NCBI GenBank assembly: GCA_000149265.1
Contig: CH002721.1
Span: 65,401 to 129,400, forward strand
Origin: Ciona savignyi
Lineage: Eukaryota > Chordata > Ascidiacea > Phlebobranchia > Cionidae
Length of the DNA stretch: 64,000 nucleotides
Direction of reading: 5' to 3'
Shown here piece after piece: positions 24,401 through 37,207 of the stretch. Within the stretch, counting starts at the first letter, position 1; the number at the start of each line of letters is the position of its first letter. The translations under genes and the position numbers were made by a program. The notes under the pieces are model-generated. The model had not been told where the DNA came from and searched no databases. It worked only from the letters and a program-made list of their open reading frames with translations.

Positions 24401-25125
24401 ATGCCAGATTCGTGTTGCGCTGTTGGTTGCACAAACAGGAGTGCAAAGAAAACTGAAGGTGAACAACGAATTAATTTTTATAGAATACCATCAGACACCA
24501 CAGAAAAAAGTCGTGCACAACGGGAAGCATGGGGAGCAATCCGAAGAAAAAACTGGAGTGAAGCAATCAATGATTGGTGTATCAAAATTATGCGGAGCTC
24601 ATTTTATTTCAGGTAAGAGTTTAATAATAATTTATCTAACAACCACTTTATTAACCATAAAGGTAAAAAGTCAGATGATCCATCTTCTCCGGATTATGTT
24701 CCCAGTATTTTCAGTTTTTAAAAATCTACCGGTACTACATCAAAGAATGAGAAGCTTAGCCGATTCAACCGTATGCTAAAAAGGAAACATGCATATACAT
24801 AACAGATACATAAAAAGGATATAGATATAGAAACAATGGAAAGCGAGCATGAACGGTTACCGGTACCGGCACTGGTATAAATGATATACCGGTACATAAT
24901 AATATGGATATCATTGATGAAGGTAAAGTATACTTTTATATGCTTTATGTTAATAAGTCGTACTTTTAAATTGAATTATATGTACATACATATACAGAGG
25001 TGAATTATGCTATAGAACTAAGAAAAATCATAGAAAAAGATATAGTATTATCGAACAGATGAAGCAGGAAATTGGGGAGTTGAAAGATAAAACAGTGTGT
25101 AATTTTAAAATGATGACTGGACTAT
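24401..25125 (+). pseudogene. Broken THAP-domain transposase-like gene
   Basis: ATG at 24401 starts MPDSCCAVGCTNR, the first zinc ligands of a THAP domain, followed by FYRIP and a conserved Trp. The CxxH half (KLCGAHFISGK) is in the +1 frame near 24585, so a single-base frameshift has occurred. A donor GTAAGA follows at about 24613. The next exon (about 24661) gives KKSDDPSSPDYVPSIF, the usual sequence just after THAP in this protein class, and ends at a stop. About 25045-25125, KQEIGELKDK.. FKMMTGL recalls the coiled coil and start of the downstream transposase region. The catalytic domain is missing. Confidence 0.68.
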
Positions 25126-25189
25126 AGTGGCCTATGAGTGCCATTCTATTTTTTTAATAAATTAACCGAAAGAAAAATAAATAAAATAA

Positions 25190-25330
25190 AACAGTATTAT
25201 TTTAAAACTAATTTAAAAAAAATAAATAATATTTTAAAACTAATTTAAAAAAATAAATAATATTTTAAAACTAATTTAAAAAAATAAATAATATTTTAAA
25301 ACAAGTTTAAACAAAAAAAAATTTACTTTA
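25190..25330. repeat. AT-rich tandem repeat, ~31-bp unit, about 4 copies
   Basis: Unit ATAAATAATATTTTAAAACT plus AATTTAAAAAA repeats four times with small changes, followed by A-rich runs to about 25385. Simple-sequence origin. Confidence 0.85.
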
Positions 25331-25654
25331 AAAAAAATAAAATTATTACAAAAAAAAATGTAAAAAAAAAAAAAAAAAAAAACGAAATAAATTTTTTTCA
25401 GTGTTTCCCGATTTATTTTTAGTGACTTCTAAGGTCATTTTATTTGTTGTTATAAAGTCAGTTTTCGTGACAGCTATGTATATATGTTTTTAAGTTGTTA
25501 GATTTATTCTACTTGTACTCATATTACTTACGCCTTTATTAGAGATATATTAACACCAAATTGTAACGTATGGACAATAAACCGAAAAAACACTGATGAT
25601 TTGCACATGGTAAAAAGAGAATAACAATTACCAAAATTTTTACCAGCACTGTTG

Positions 25655-25965
25655 GAGTGTGTTCCGTATGATTGAGACGTTCTTTCAGTTTTGGTGGAAC
25701 CAATTAATCCACAGGTTTTAGACAATGTCCCAAGTCCCTAACCGGAAAAACTTAAATAAGGGAAGCTGCACACTAAAATGAAGATAAGAGTGTTCTATAA
25801 TAAATATTACTGTTAGTTCTGAGGTTTAATTGAGTTCTTGAATTGAAATTAGTATTTGTAACAGTTTTATTAATTAGTTTTTTTTATAGTTTTACTCTTT
25901 AAGTGCTGCCGATCTTACCCTTCAACTGAAATGCGACGCATTGAACAACCTATTTAATCAAACAA
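25655..25965 (-). repeat. SINE-2 copy split by ~155 bp
   Basis: Bases 25655-25740 match the tail half and 25895-25965 the head half (TTCAACTGAAATGCGACGCA) of the SINE at 23838-24028, in the same minus orientation. The unrelated 155 bp between them looks like an insertion. Confidence 0.5.
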
Positions 25966-26165
25966 AGTAAACTTTTTAACTTGCACACTTGGAACCAGTA
26001 ATATATAAATAAGCTCGATTCCTTTTGACTTCATTTAAATGGTTAAAACTTAACTGAAGTTAAAGGTTTATTGCATTTTACTGTTGTAGGACTATAATAC
26101 CTTTTTGTTTTTACTCTTCACCCACCTAGAACCTACTTAGAACAGAGGCCTACCCTTGAACTTAA

Positions 26166-27619
26166 ATGGCACTCAAAGAACTGGAAAAATATGTCAACCA
26201 GTTAGGGATGCACAATATAGAATTTCGAATCTTTGAGATTCGAATCTCTAGGAATTCGAATCTTTACAAGCAATTTAATAAGAATAGTTACAACCAGTCT
26301 ACACCTCGAAATTTAATCTTGGATTTTGTGCAACGAGATTACCCACAGTATAATTGGAGTCTAAGAACCTTGTGTCGAAGATTGTATTATTTTAATATAA
26401 AATACACATAACAAGAAATTACTTGTGATCAAGTAAAAGAAGCTGTTTTAAAAGAACTTGATGGACCAGGCAATTGTTTAGGCTATCGTGCTATGCATAA
26501 AAAAGTAAGACAACAACATGGATTAAATGTACCAAGGGATCTCTTGTTTATGCAGCTATGGTTGAGTTGAACCCAGAAGGACTTCAGTCAAGGGTGGTTG
26601 GTGGGTTCAAAAAAGAAAAGAGAACACTTTATTTCCAAGGGACCAAATTGGGTTCACTCTATGGATGGTCATTGTAAATTAATGGGGTATCAGAGAAGCA
26701 CGTTTCCCTTGGCAGTTTATGGAAGTATTGATACTGCTAGCCGTAAGATAATGTGGATAAAACTATGGACTGATAACTGTGACCCTAAATCGTCTGGAAA
26801 AGTACTTTAAGAGGCAACTGCTATACCTTAAAGACCAAGGTTACTATGACCCAGGAAATGACATTGACAGGTAGTTTAATTTTTGTTTCTTTTTAATTTG
26901 GAGTATATAATATTCAAGTTTTAACCAGTTAATGTTCAACATAAGGGCCGTTATAAAATAAATAAATTATCGGTTGGGTTCACACCAATAAGACAAAACA
27001 CATGTCGGTGCTGCAACCTATTAACCACAACCGACTGGCTGAAATCCAAGGGAATTCAGGAACAGTAGGTTGCTGTACCATGTTTCAATATCTTAAATCC
27101 ACTTTTATTGTTTCTAGAAAAATTTTGGCTTTTGTATATATCCCTGTCATTCAAAAGGAAATTGACGTGTAGAGTACAAAAAGATAAATATCTACCCAGT
27201 GGAGTACCAGAGCACATTTTTAACTTTCCAGAAAAGTACGATTTGGAACAGTGTGGTATGTATTGTTTTGTTGCCTGTCAATAAGAAACACTACATTTCC
27301 TAATTATTATTTTCGAAGAGGGCAATCATCTCTCTAAAAATGTTTTAATTTTTAATAACAAGTAGTTCGTTGTGTGAAGTTTTAAACAGTATTTTAGTAT
27401 GGTCTGACAACCGTACAATATGATTTTATTACAGGACATGTGTTATCGGATGAAATCCTACATGAAGTTGCTCAGCTATCTGGTGTTTTGGATATATCTG
27501 AGGATTACCTACCCATGTCGCTGCGTGAAACGCTAGAAAAACTCATTCCCAATGCCAATGATATTGAACCAAAGAACTGTGCAGAAGCCTTTAAATTTAT
27601 TAAGAAAAGCTATAAATAA
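26166..27619 (+). pseudogene. Integrase-core (DDE) transposon protein, decayed
   Basis: The chain of frames gives DFVQRDYPQYNWSLRTLCRR (helical N-terminus), then, after an in-frame TAA at about 26410, VKEAVLKELDGPGNCLGYRA. After two frame changes (about 26565-26620) comes SKGPNWVHSMDGHCKLMGYQ followed by FPLAVYGSIDTASRKIMWIK, a retroviral-integrase-like catalytic core seen in repetitive animal proteins. Exon 27200-27256 (GVPEHIFNFPEKYDLEQC) is spliced via GTATGT/TTACAG to 27435-27619 (HVLSDEILHEVAQLSGVL ... FIKKSYK stop). The C-terminal exon pair is clean while the middle is broken. The element class (Ginger-like or other integrase transposon) is unresolved. Confidence 0.6.
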
Positions 27620-28029
27620 ATACACCACAGACACACATTGTTTTGGTCAATGCAATCAAAATTTGTTTAGCAAAATTTTCTTAAGGACTTTCTTCTTTGC
27701 ATTTTTCCAGTTGCAACATCTCACAATATGTATTACATTGGTGTGTTGTGACAAAGTTGTTTATGGCAGTGCATGTTAAATTCCCAGTACAAAAATTAAA
27801 GTCTCCATTTGAATTTAGCAATTCTTTTGATGCAACCTCTGGATCGGTCAGTGTACAACTACTCCCCTGTATGTCAGTTAACAAAAGCTGATGATTTGAT
27901 TGGACATACGAAAAATGAGCAAGACTAGCAGCTTTTTGATTAACAGTGTTTTCAACATCGCTCCTTATGGCTAATCCATTATTTCCTATGTATTTCTTAA
28001 AGGTCCCCTCTATAAATTAAAGGTCCCCT

Positions 28030-28828
28030 CACACTCCCACGCATCTGTGAAATGACATGCATGTCTAAAAACCCACCTTTATGCAGAGCTGCAGTGTGTG
28101 TGCGAAGCAGCTTAATCAAGGCCATCCGTCTAACAGGGTTACTGCTTTTACTATGTTACGGCCATTGTCTGTGACGGTGGCCGTAATATTTTCGGCTTTG
28201 ATTCCGAACTCCCTCTGTGATTACGCTAAGACGTACAGACAGATTTTCGGCGGTATGGCTTTCGGACATTTCTCTGGTAGACAAGATGGCATACTGCATT
28301 TTCCAATTCTCGTCTATCCAATGCACTGTTGCTGTAATGTACGCATGATTACGTCGGGAAGTCCACATGTCGGTTGTTATAGAAAGGTGTGGGACTTTTT
28401 CGGTCGTCAATTTAAGACATTCTTTTGCCTCTTCGAATTTCCCCTTTGTAATCGCACAGTAGGCTTTACGATGCTTAATTACATACAACGGATTGAGAGC
28501 AGCGACCATTTCCTTAAACCCTTCACCTTCAACGATGGCAAAGGGACGCATGTCCCTCCAAACAAAGTGAGCAACCTTATCGTCCAGACGGCGCGGACTT
28601 CCGAAGTGGTGTAAGTTTACTTCGCTGAAAGCTTCTTATATCTGCTTGGGAGTTCGAATCATTGGAAGATGAACATGAGCCTGTGCTATTTACACTGGGG
28701 TGACGTTTCAGGTGGTATCTAAGCGTAGTTGTCGAACACCTTGCACTAAAAACGGCTTCGCACAGATCACACGTTACGCTCTCTTCAGTTTTTGTAAAAT
28801 TACTCCAGATATCTGATGCTGCTGGCAT
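28030..28828 (-). pseudogene. hAT transposase with BED zinc finger, frameshifted
   Basis: On the minus strand, 28828-28577 encodes a BED finger (IWSNFTKTEESVTCDLC ... LRYHLKRHP, i.e. CxxC..HxxxxH), then a Ser-rich linker. In another frame, 28551-28156 gives the classic hAT sequence MRPFAIVEGEGFKEMV ... NPLYVI ... LSITTDMWTSRRN. A third frame (about 28175-28050) continues with TVTDNGRNIVKA then LSCFAHTLQLCIK. The catalytic Asp/Glu region is partly present, the C-terminal dimerisation domain absent. At least two frameshifts. Confidence 0.8.
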
Positions 28829-30479
28829 TTTTCTAAATATTGTGCTCCACGTTTAGAATGACTAAATCAGTAAGAAAAATATTAACACAATCGGATTTGT
28901 TTTTTTAAACGTTTATTACGAAATGTGTTGCAATAGTGGGATAAGTGATACAACAATGCGGCGAACAGAATACACAAGTTAGCCTAAATTGTCTGGTATG
29001 CGCAGTAATCTGGTACAAACGTAGGTTAATGTTTATTTTGTAAATTTATGGTTTAAAAGCAATGCAATAATTTAATAAACACAAATAAACCGCTCTGACA
29101 GAACGTTCTTAAAAGTATACAAGTATCTTATGTCCACGTGTATTAATTGCAAAAAGTAAAGTCGAATAATAGGCAAACTTCTAATTGTAAAACTTTAGTT
29201 CCCATAATAGACTTAATATTTTGTCAAATTAAGCGGCCAGTTCGTGCAAGCCACCGATGTTTAGTGCGACGTACAATAAGAATATAAGATTAACCTAGAT
29301 GACGGGAAGTGGCCTTATCTTGTGAAGACGCCGGCCCGGCAGCGCGCGATAACAACACACGCTATAAGTAAGTTGTTTTTAAAATGCCGTGAGGTCGATA
29401 TGCATCGTTACATCGAGTAGGAAAAAATGCCGATGTAATCGGTTAACCGATTATTTTTTGATCGGTTAACCGTTAAGATTTTTTATGAATTTGCACAGCC
29501 CTAATTATACCAGTTACCCAAGTAGATGAAATCATGCTCTGTATTTGTGGACTTGTTAATTTAAATGCAAGTGTAGTTAGATACTGAATTTTGTTGTCAT
29601 TTAAAGCAGAAAAAATAAAACAACAAATTTGTTGAAAAGGTTTTATAGATAACAAAAATATCTAACACAACTTTCAGTTATGGTGCATTTTTGCATGTTG
29701 GGCAAATCCATTTTCGTCTTGGGGCAGGCATGCAACGTTTGACGTTTTATTGAAGAGGTTTGTTTACCCTCTGTGTGTGCATCTTTGGCGCTGTGGATGA
29801 ACACTCGGTGCTGGTCGCTTGGCTCCGAATATCCTGACTCTTTATTGTCAAACGTTGTCAATATGAACACACGAATAAATCAATGCACTTCACACGGGAA
29901 TCGATTCGCGTCGGAATAATTGCGCGATGTGATTATCGGACTGTCCGTTTTCCTTGTTTCCGGATTAAACAAAGAACGAGTTGACACGCCGCTAGTTTTG
30001 CCTTGTTCCTTTTATGTCAACTATGCGACAAAGTCTCAAAGGCAGTCACTTTGTTCTCCTCTCAGCCCAGCCACCAGTCTCCACCAGGCCTCAGGCAACT
30101 CGTGACGAATACGTCATATTCAGATGACCAACCGCACATTTTTTCATTACGTCATACCTACAGCGTTGCTTCTGTGGTTTTCAATTCTATGACGTCACCT
30201 TATCGCAGATGCTTATAATTGAGATGATTTACATGGACGATCGCCGCATTGCACGTGTCAGATTGACACATTTGTAGTGGTACCACTCTATTGCGCATCC
30301 ATATGCTGGCCTATATATAACACACACAATATCGTTCTTCTGGATTCTCCATATTGGGGTCATTTTTTCAAAATAGCAACTCCGGCAATAACACAACAGT
30401 AATATTTTAGTTGTTTGCTCATAGTATTTTTAACTCTGATGCCAATGACATCGTTGTTTTACCCTCAGGAGTGTTAATA
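28829..30479. other. Non-coding stretch with a hAT-like terminus
   Basis: No gene supported. It includes paired ATCGGTTAACCGAT palindromes at 29430-29475 followed by a hAT-like end near 29503 (see separate entry), and AT-rich sequence up to the YqaJ remnant. Confidence 0.4.
29425..29504 (-). repeat. Possible 5' terminus of the hAT element at 28.0-28.8 kb
   Basis: Read on the minus strand the segment begins TAGGGCTGTGCAAATTC, a frequent hAT terminal motif, then two ATCGGTTAACCGAT-type palindromes. It lies upstream of the BED-hAT pseudogene in the right orientation. No matching left end or 8-bp duplication was found. Confidence 0.4.
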
Positions 30480-31530
30480 AAAAAGGAACAGTAATTAACA
30501 TCCAAAATCATCATTTAACCCTGAATTTGACAGTAGTATGGATGCTTACAATAAGGTTTTCATCCGGAAGTATCGGAAATTTCTTGTCAGCTGCCCAACC
30601 TTCCAAACCACAGCGGTATTTGTAAGGCCATTTTATTTCCAGCAGACCCTTTCCATGGCAATCACAACTTATAATACCATCAGGACTAGTAGCACCCAAG
30701 TAAGGTTCCGTACTGGACACATGAAGTCCTGTGAAATTTGCATGGCTCACCTTAGCAATGGAAACAAAATGTTCACGCGCTTTTGGTTTCCATACCGCGC
30801 CCATACCTCAACGCTGCTGTTCACCAGGTGGTGTGTAATCAATCCACTATTCTATTCAGCAGTGATTTAGAAGGGTTTGTACGGTCGTGTGGCCGAATGG
30901 TTAACGCGACCGATACATATACCGACTCCTATATACAAAAAACGGTCCTAGTGACGAGCCCTTCATGGGTTCGAAACTTGGCTCGGTTAAAAAAAAAAAA
31001 AAAAAGATTTAGAAGGGTTACTGGTTGGAGTATGACAAATTTGGTGAAATAATGATGATGTTAGCCGACCTGAGCGACGAAGTTTCCACTGGTCAGATAA
31101 ATGCTGTTTGTTTGTTGTTTTGTTATTTGGCATAAATTATTGTAAACGGGTTTATTGTTTTCACTGACATAAGATCTTGTGCACTCTGTCTTTAGCTTTT
31201 CATTTGAATAGTTACTTAAAATTGTATTGGGGTCAAAAAGGCTTGTAAGTGGTTCAGAAATTGTATTTAGGTCACTTTCTTCTGCTTCATCCAGTGTCAA
31301 TGTCGATGACAGCATCCTCCTTTTGGTGCTGTATGTCCACACTTGTTAAAATAGCTGCATTTGAAATGTGTCGTAAGCTTTCAATATCGGTTTGGTCTTA
31401 GTTAGAATGTGGAGTGTCAAAACTATAATGCTTTACGTTTGGTGAATCCTTAGAACTGCGCGTGGTGTGTTTTCATTAGGTTTAGGTCTTTTAAAATCTA
31501 TTTCTTTTAGAGGCAGTGGAGCTGCTTGCC
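30480..31530 (-). pseudogene. YqaJ-type nuclease gene of a DNA transposon, broken by a SINE
   Basis: Minus strand, 31505-31434: LPLKEIDFKRPKPNE..TPRAVLRI, then 31390-31080 (AYDTFQMQLF, a Ser/Asp-rich linker, VYNNLCQITKQQ). The SINE at 30878-31005 follows, then 30804-30511 encodes AREHFVSIAKVSH ... PYLGATSPDGIISCDC ... LLEIKWPYKYR. The D of SPDG and the E-x-K of LLEIK are the YqaJ/lambda-exonuclease metal-binding residues. The last motif (HPYYCQIQG) is in a shifted frame near 30530. Such nucleases are the second gene of ISL2EU-type transposons, where they occur with a DDE transposase. No partner gene is adjacent. Confidence 0.72.
30878..31005 (+). repeat. tRNA-derived SINE with 14-bp target duplication
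   Basis: Starts TGTACGGTCGTGTGGCCGAA (box A), has box B ATGGGTTCGAAACTTGG, and ends in a poly-A tail of about 18. Flanked by GATTTAGAAGGGTT at 30864-30877 and 31006-31019. Same family as the tandem pair at 160-398. It interrupts the YqaJ remnant. Confidence 0.9.
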
Positions 31531-34500
31531 GTTTTGAAACATTTCATGCGCAAAGTTGACGCTACTTTGTTCAATTGTAAGTTGCAAAAGGCTTGCACTT
31601 TAAACAATACAGCAAGCAGCAAGGTGGTAGGTAACGTGCGGATCCAAGTCTGAAAATATGTAGGCCTACTTATAGCCAGTCCTGACTTCTCCCCCTTTCT
31701 GCCTTTTATATTAAAATATTTTGCAGTTGTTGGTCAGAAGTGTTGTAGCTAGCCATAATCCGACGAACAGTATTGGCGGTATATGCCAACAAGGTAAGCA
31801 AGCAATCAATCATCTATAATAAAAGATTTAAAATGACATTGATTTTAATACATCTCAATCGTAATATTGTGGTTTTCGGAACATTCTAGAAAACCAAACT
31901 ATTTAACGATCGAACTATACGCCCACGAAACAAACATCATATGTATGGCATATTCACTACAACACTTTGAAATAGAGTATTTTTGGTGGTTGAGACGGGA
32001 CCTCCGGGATATTGGAAAAAGAGCATCATTGTTTTTTCTAGGTGCAGCAAGTTCATCTTCATCAGAGGATATTTTTAAGCATACAAATTAATAAAGCTTA
32101 TATAAAAAGATATACTATATAATAGCGATAGGATAAAAAAACAACGTTCGTTTGATTTAAGTTTGGAGAACAACACATATTTTCACGGTTATACATGCAG
32201 ATTTAGGATAAGGGTACATACATACATTACAGGTATTCTAACAAACTTCACACCAAGGATAAGCGACTACTCCCCCCGCAACACAATAAGGACACCGGGT
32301 TTAGATACCATATAGGACGAAGAAGTACTACTGGTGATACTACGGTTTTATTTATACAAGCAATTCTATTGTTACGTATGGTCCAGATATAATATTGGGA
32401 ATGTACCGACCGTCTGATTGGTCGTGGTAATTTCTTTCTTTCTGTTCTTTACAACGTGGAAGCAGGTGGGCTTCTCTTTAAAGTTTAGAGGCCATCATTT
32501 TTGGTTGAGTTGTTTTAACAAACTTTTGGACTAAATTACTATGTAAACAATTATAACTTATTTCAGTGAAATTGATAATTTAATTTGTAATCCAATCAAT
32601 AACAATGACATACATAATACTTCCCATCATTGGGACATTGCAGGCCTCCTATTTTTTTTCATAACCGCCCGACTCCTCTGGCTGAGAAGAAACATATGAC
32701 GATTTTGTGATTGATTCATCGATGAACAATTTTTACGTGATTTAAGTAACTAAATAACCTTCTAGATACTCTGACTATATTACCTGGCCTAGTTGTTGAT
32801 GTTTAATAATTTCTTCAATAAATTAAAGCAAAAACCCAGCTGCCTTTTCTTGATTTGCGGTAAGGAAAAACTTTGGTTAAATTGGTTTATCCATTTTTCA
32901 ATGAGTTTTTTTCCCTTTTATAGATAATTAACTTCATGCTCAATTTCATTTTCAAAAATCATTCCCATACACAGTCATCTTTCTACACCGATGGGCACTA
33001 GGCAATCGACTGTGATGGACATACAATACACCCATCTGGATGCAAGATAATTATCAAATATAAAGTCTAATAAGTTACCGATATTGGTGGTAAAATAATA
33101 GTCGGATAAGGCTAATTAATAACCATACGAGAATTTGGAATTTTTTGATTAACTTCCGTCTCTTTAACATCCAAGCAAAGCTTTCATTTCCTTCCTGGCT
33201 GTGCTTATCTCTAATTTTAATAGTGATTTTGTAGTCTGTATTGAACAGTGCGTTTGCTCACTTGAAGCCTCTCTTTGTTATCTCAGTAATAGTGAATGTT
33301 GCGGCACCTTAGAACATTTAGCATTATAAGGTGTACATTGGTAGTAAGATGAATCTAGTAATGCCAAAACAACCATAATGCCTAGTTAATAAAAAGCGTT
33401 TAAGCTTACCAACAAAAAAAACTCTTATTGCTCCTTGCTAATCTGGTTGGTATTCTGGCTTCTTCTGGGAGCCCCAACTCTTACAGTGTAGTTAGTGTCA
33501 GCACTGTTAATAAAAGGTGCAAGGCCTCTTTTTCTGGTGCGACCGATTAACATTCGAAGTTCCAACATGCGGTTTTAATATGGTTCACAGTTTAAAAAAC
33601 TTATGTGTTGTTTGTTAACTTGTGTGTTGTTTTTCAACAAAGGTCGATAAATTTAGTATGCAAAAAATATACGTCGTGGTGTTATTACTTATATACAACA
33701 ATTAGTAGAAAAATGAAGAAACCACGAGGTTTACGGAGTTATAAAAACTGTCCATTATGACAAAACATGACCGCCGGACCTTACAATGGGTTGTATTGGT
33801 TAACATAAAATAAAACTTCAAAATATCCAGGCTATTTAATGGTAGTTAGTCAGTCGGGTTAAAAAAATTGTAATATTGGTAATTTAAAGCCCGTTGTTAA
33901 CTAAGTGCGTGTGCAAACAAACTAGTTGTCCGGCCGGTTAGTTCCCGATGATGGCTGGACGGGTTTTGTTCTTCGGCATTTTACTTTAAACCCGGAAATA
34001 GGCTGTACTAAAGAACGTCTGAATTATATACAACGCACTGCAATAGCTCCCGTACGGTAGGCACTAGGTAATCTGACGATTGTCCGTGTGAGAACTCTTC
34101 CCCCCCCCATTCACGAAGAAAAAACATCCCATTCTACACAATCACACGACAAAGTGTCGCAACGCACATGCATGATTCTCGTTTTGCCATTTTCCGTTTT
34201 TAGTATTATTTTGGCCATTCGCCGTTTTTGCAAGGTGATTTAATTATTTTGAATCGACATTGCATCATATAATTTACTTTCGGCATTTAACATATGATGG
34301 TTTGAATGCAAATAATTTGAACTAGTGTTAATTCACGACAACTTCAGTTAAATCGCACTAATATCGTTCAATTGATTCGTAAAGTTAAATTCACAACTTA
34401 TTTTTGATCACTTATCTCCGGTTTAACATAAGCCGATTTGATTTCAGATACATTTTTTTGCGTCGATGGCGTTCCATAGGATTCATCTTGTTACTACAAA

Positions 34501-35439
34501 ACATTTCTTGTTCATAAAAAAATGTAATTATTGCTTTTTGGAACTGGAGACAGTTATTATCATTTATATATGTACGAGATTGTTGAGATCCTAAATATAT
34601 ATATATTACGTGTATGGTTGTTGGCTGATTGATTGTTTTTTGCTTGTCTGTTTTGCCAAAGCGAGAATAATAATAGCATCAGTGTTTTTTCCTGTTCATT
34701 GTATTGAAAGGACGGACTTCTTTTTATTTCTAGACATGTTTTATCTATCTAGTGCAGTTTTTTTAGCTCGTGGCACACTAAAAAATCGCGGCACACTTGA
34801 ACAAAACAAATTGAATCAAGTAATTTTAATAGGATGGGTGTGCTTGTCGTTTGGCACAAATAAGATCGCAACGAGGTTTCATTTTTGACACACAGCCGCA
34901 TTTCGTCGTCAATTCCAACTGAGTACTCAATAAAAGTTTAAATGGGATCAAATAACTAAAGTTAGCTTATGGAATAATCTTATTAATAAAATGGTTTTTC
35001 TCCTGTGTGATCTAGGTAGCTTTCCTGCTGCTTAACTCAGCGTGCAGGACAAAATGTGATGCAAATACATTAACACCACACTGAACAATGAATTGTGCTA
35101 TGACATGACAATCAGCCTTAATCCTTCGCTACCCATAGCAATAATACTGTATACTGTACTTGCTACTAAACTAGGGAAAATACTTTTCTGTGCATAAAGG
35201 CCAATAATGCCCACTGCACCGTTACGACTGCGACACCCAGCAATGCCCATTGGCGTTTGCGATCTATTGCGACGCGATCCAATGCGTCCGTGCGACGTAG
35301 TTTAGTTGGCGCTGCGACAAAGTACTTTTCCAACTATAAAATAACGCATGGGTCTCTGAGGTAACAACCCGACCTTGTTAATAATGTTATTGTCAGATAT
35401 GTGCACGTCATGTAACATTTCAAAAAGTTTTAACCGGAC
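31531..35439. other. Gene-poor intergenic stretch
   Basis: No supported coding region. A 92-codon frame at 34610-34888 is hydrophobic by AT-richness and shows no motif. GGCACACT occurs twice near 34775-34800, perhaps a transposon end, but no partner was found. Confidence 0.4.
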
Positions 35440-35780
35440 TGTCATAGTTTTGTTTCTGCAAGCAAGCATAAACGCATAGGTCCCATAGTTGTTAAAACTT
35501 CTTTTCCATGTTTAGTTAAAATAATAAGCGTGTTAGATTTACGAACATTTTACTACAAATGTTTTTTTTAAATTTAAACAAACCTCTTGTCAACAAGCGC
35601 TTTGGTAAAAGGAAGGTAAATTCCCAAAACAGCCAGATTGAGTTTTTCATCAAACAGTTTTTAATCCGCTTTGGCGACTCCTTATTTTATTTCTTTTTGC
35701 TCAATGGTACTAAGGCGCTAACATTTACTAACATTTTGGCCGTTCAAGCCAAACAAATTCGCAACGCTCCCCTAGCAATT
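35440..35780 (-). repeat. Old fragment of the Helitron-like family, copy 4
   Basis: TTTCTGCAAGC..AAGCATAAACGCAT then GGTCCCATAGTTGTTAAAAC matches copy 1 near 10775-10840 with many substitutions. The similarity fades past 35780. It lacks both termini, so only its internal part remains. Confidence 0.65.
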
Positions 35781-36132
35781 TTTAAAATGACTCCCGGTCC
35801 CCTCGAAAAATTTAGCAAACGTTAAAATTCTAAAACAATACATACATATTAACCCGGATGCATGCATGGCTTAAGGAAAAACGAGACGCCTCTGACCTTG
35901 GCATTTTTAAATGTTTCCTACTCATAGGAGGGCGCCGTTTCCTGTAGTGCAGAAGTCCTTGCACTCCTCCCTACAGATATATCTGGTGTCGAGCAAGTGT
36001 GCATTTGTGTCAGGATGGTTAGTCAACGATATACAATTGAAGAATATGTGCTTGGGCTACTCTACATTCATTCTGCTACGCGTGTCCTGTTAATTGAATC
36101 TGCACTAACAACGTCGCTTGGGTTAGTTACAT

Positions 36133-37145
36133 TTGGCTGATTGTAGGGGACGATCTTACGACGGGGCATCCAATATGCGAGGGCGTATCACGTGTGTACA
36201 ACAACGATTTAGAGCTCAATTTCCAAGTATGATATACATTTGTCATGGCCGCCAACTGAACTTGGTGATTCAAGACGCATTTAAATGTTCGAACGAAGCC
36301 ATGCTTGCTCTGTCTTTAATGAATTCAATGGTAAAGTTTGTTCGCTCTTCTCCGAAACGACTTGCCATCGATGCACGCAATCTCCGTCCACTCTGCCAGA
36401 TGGTCCATGCTGTTGATATACATGTTAAACTAACTGGTTGGAGCAACTTTTACAGGATTCGACAAGGATGTAAAATCGCGTAATGATGCGCGGTCCTTTC
36501 TTGGAAATCTAGAGAAATTTACCACATTTTGTTAAAAACCCTCCAAAGCTTACTGCAATTCGCCTAACCAGTCCACAATTACCATTGGTGAATGTAAGGC
36601 AATTTTAGAGAATTTATTAGAAACGATTTGCTGGTAAAGCCGAATGTGAAAACGACGCGCAAGTGTTTTCTTCTAGCAAATGTCAGTCAGCAGCCACACA
36701 AAAGCCAACGAGTTGCAGCTACGTCGACAATGTCCGAAGTACATACGGAATGTAACACGAATACATACTTTTCAGGACTCTACAAAGGGTCTTTTCGCAG
36801 TGCGTCTTTTGTTGCAAACCAATTTTAATCGTTGCCGGTCACTTGGAAAATGTGTTATGTTTGGCAGGCACCAGATGCTCAAGAATCGTTGCAATTCCCC
36901 TATTCTGAGAATATCAAGGGAAACACGAGTTGGATACACAGGTTATTTATTTAGATGTTAAGAAGAAACCTGTCAAATTCGTCGCATATGTCCTTGAAAT
37001 GTTTAAGAATGATGAGACTTTTCGATTGTGTGTCGTCGGTCCATTGATATTTTGCTTCGCATCTACCTCACGCTTCCTTGCACCAGTTGTGAAGCAGAAC
37101 GGCAGTTCAGCCGACTACGCCGTATAAAAACCAACCTGCGGTCTG
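36133..37145 (+). pseudogene. hAT transposase remnant (ZMYM1-like class)
   Basis: Frame 36139-36480 reads DCRGRSYDGASNMRGRI ... YICHGRQLNLVIQDAF, the core hAT motif with the catalytic region (C-GQ-YDGASNM; H-LNL). Downstream frames are broken. Near 37085-37150, SCEAERQFSRLRRIKTNLRS is the C-terminal dimerisation signature in another frame. It belongs to a different hAT lineage from the BED-type copy at 28 kb. The pseudogene stops just left of the hAT-like element starting at 37208. Confidence 0.75.
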
Positions 37146-37207
37146 TAGCAATTATGTATTAATTATATTATTTGCTTTTGGGATGCATTATACCGAGGTG
37201 TTTTACT

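Noticed and set aside
26205-26275. hAT terminus (TTAGGGATGCACAATA) inside the integrase-like gene
   Set aside because: Only one end is visible, there is no duplication, and the coding frame runs through it; the surrounding GATTCGAATC palindromes may be chance.
28081-28614. 177-codon plus-strand frame
   Set aside because: Antisense shadow of the hAT transposase remnant, whose motifs are unmistakable on the minus strand.
30538-30870. 110-codon plus-strand frame
   Set aside because: Antisense shadow of the YqaJ nuclease remnant.
30878-30997. Functional tRNA gene
   Set aside because: Boxes A and B are present but cloverleaf stems are not, and the poly-A tail plus target duplications mark it as a SINE.
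35559-35825. 88-codon frame rich in Phe/Leu/Lys
   Set aside because: Overlaps a decayed non-coding Helitron-like fragment; composition follows from A/T runs.
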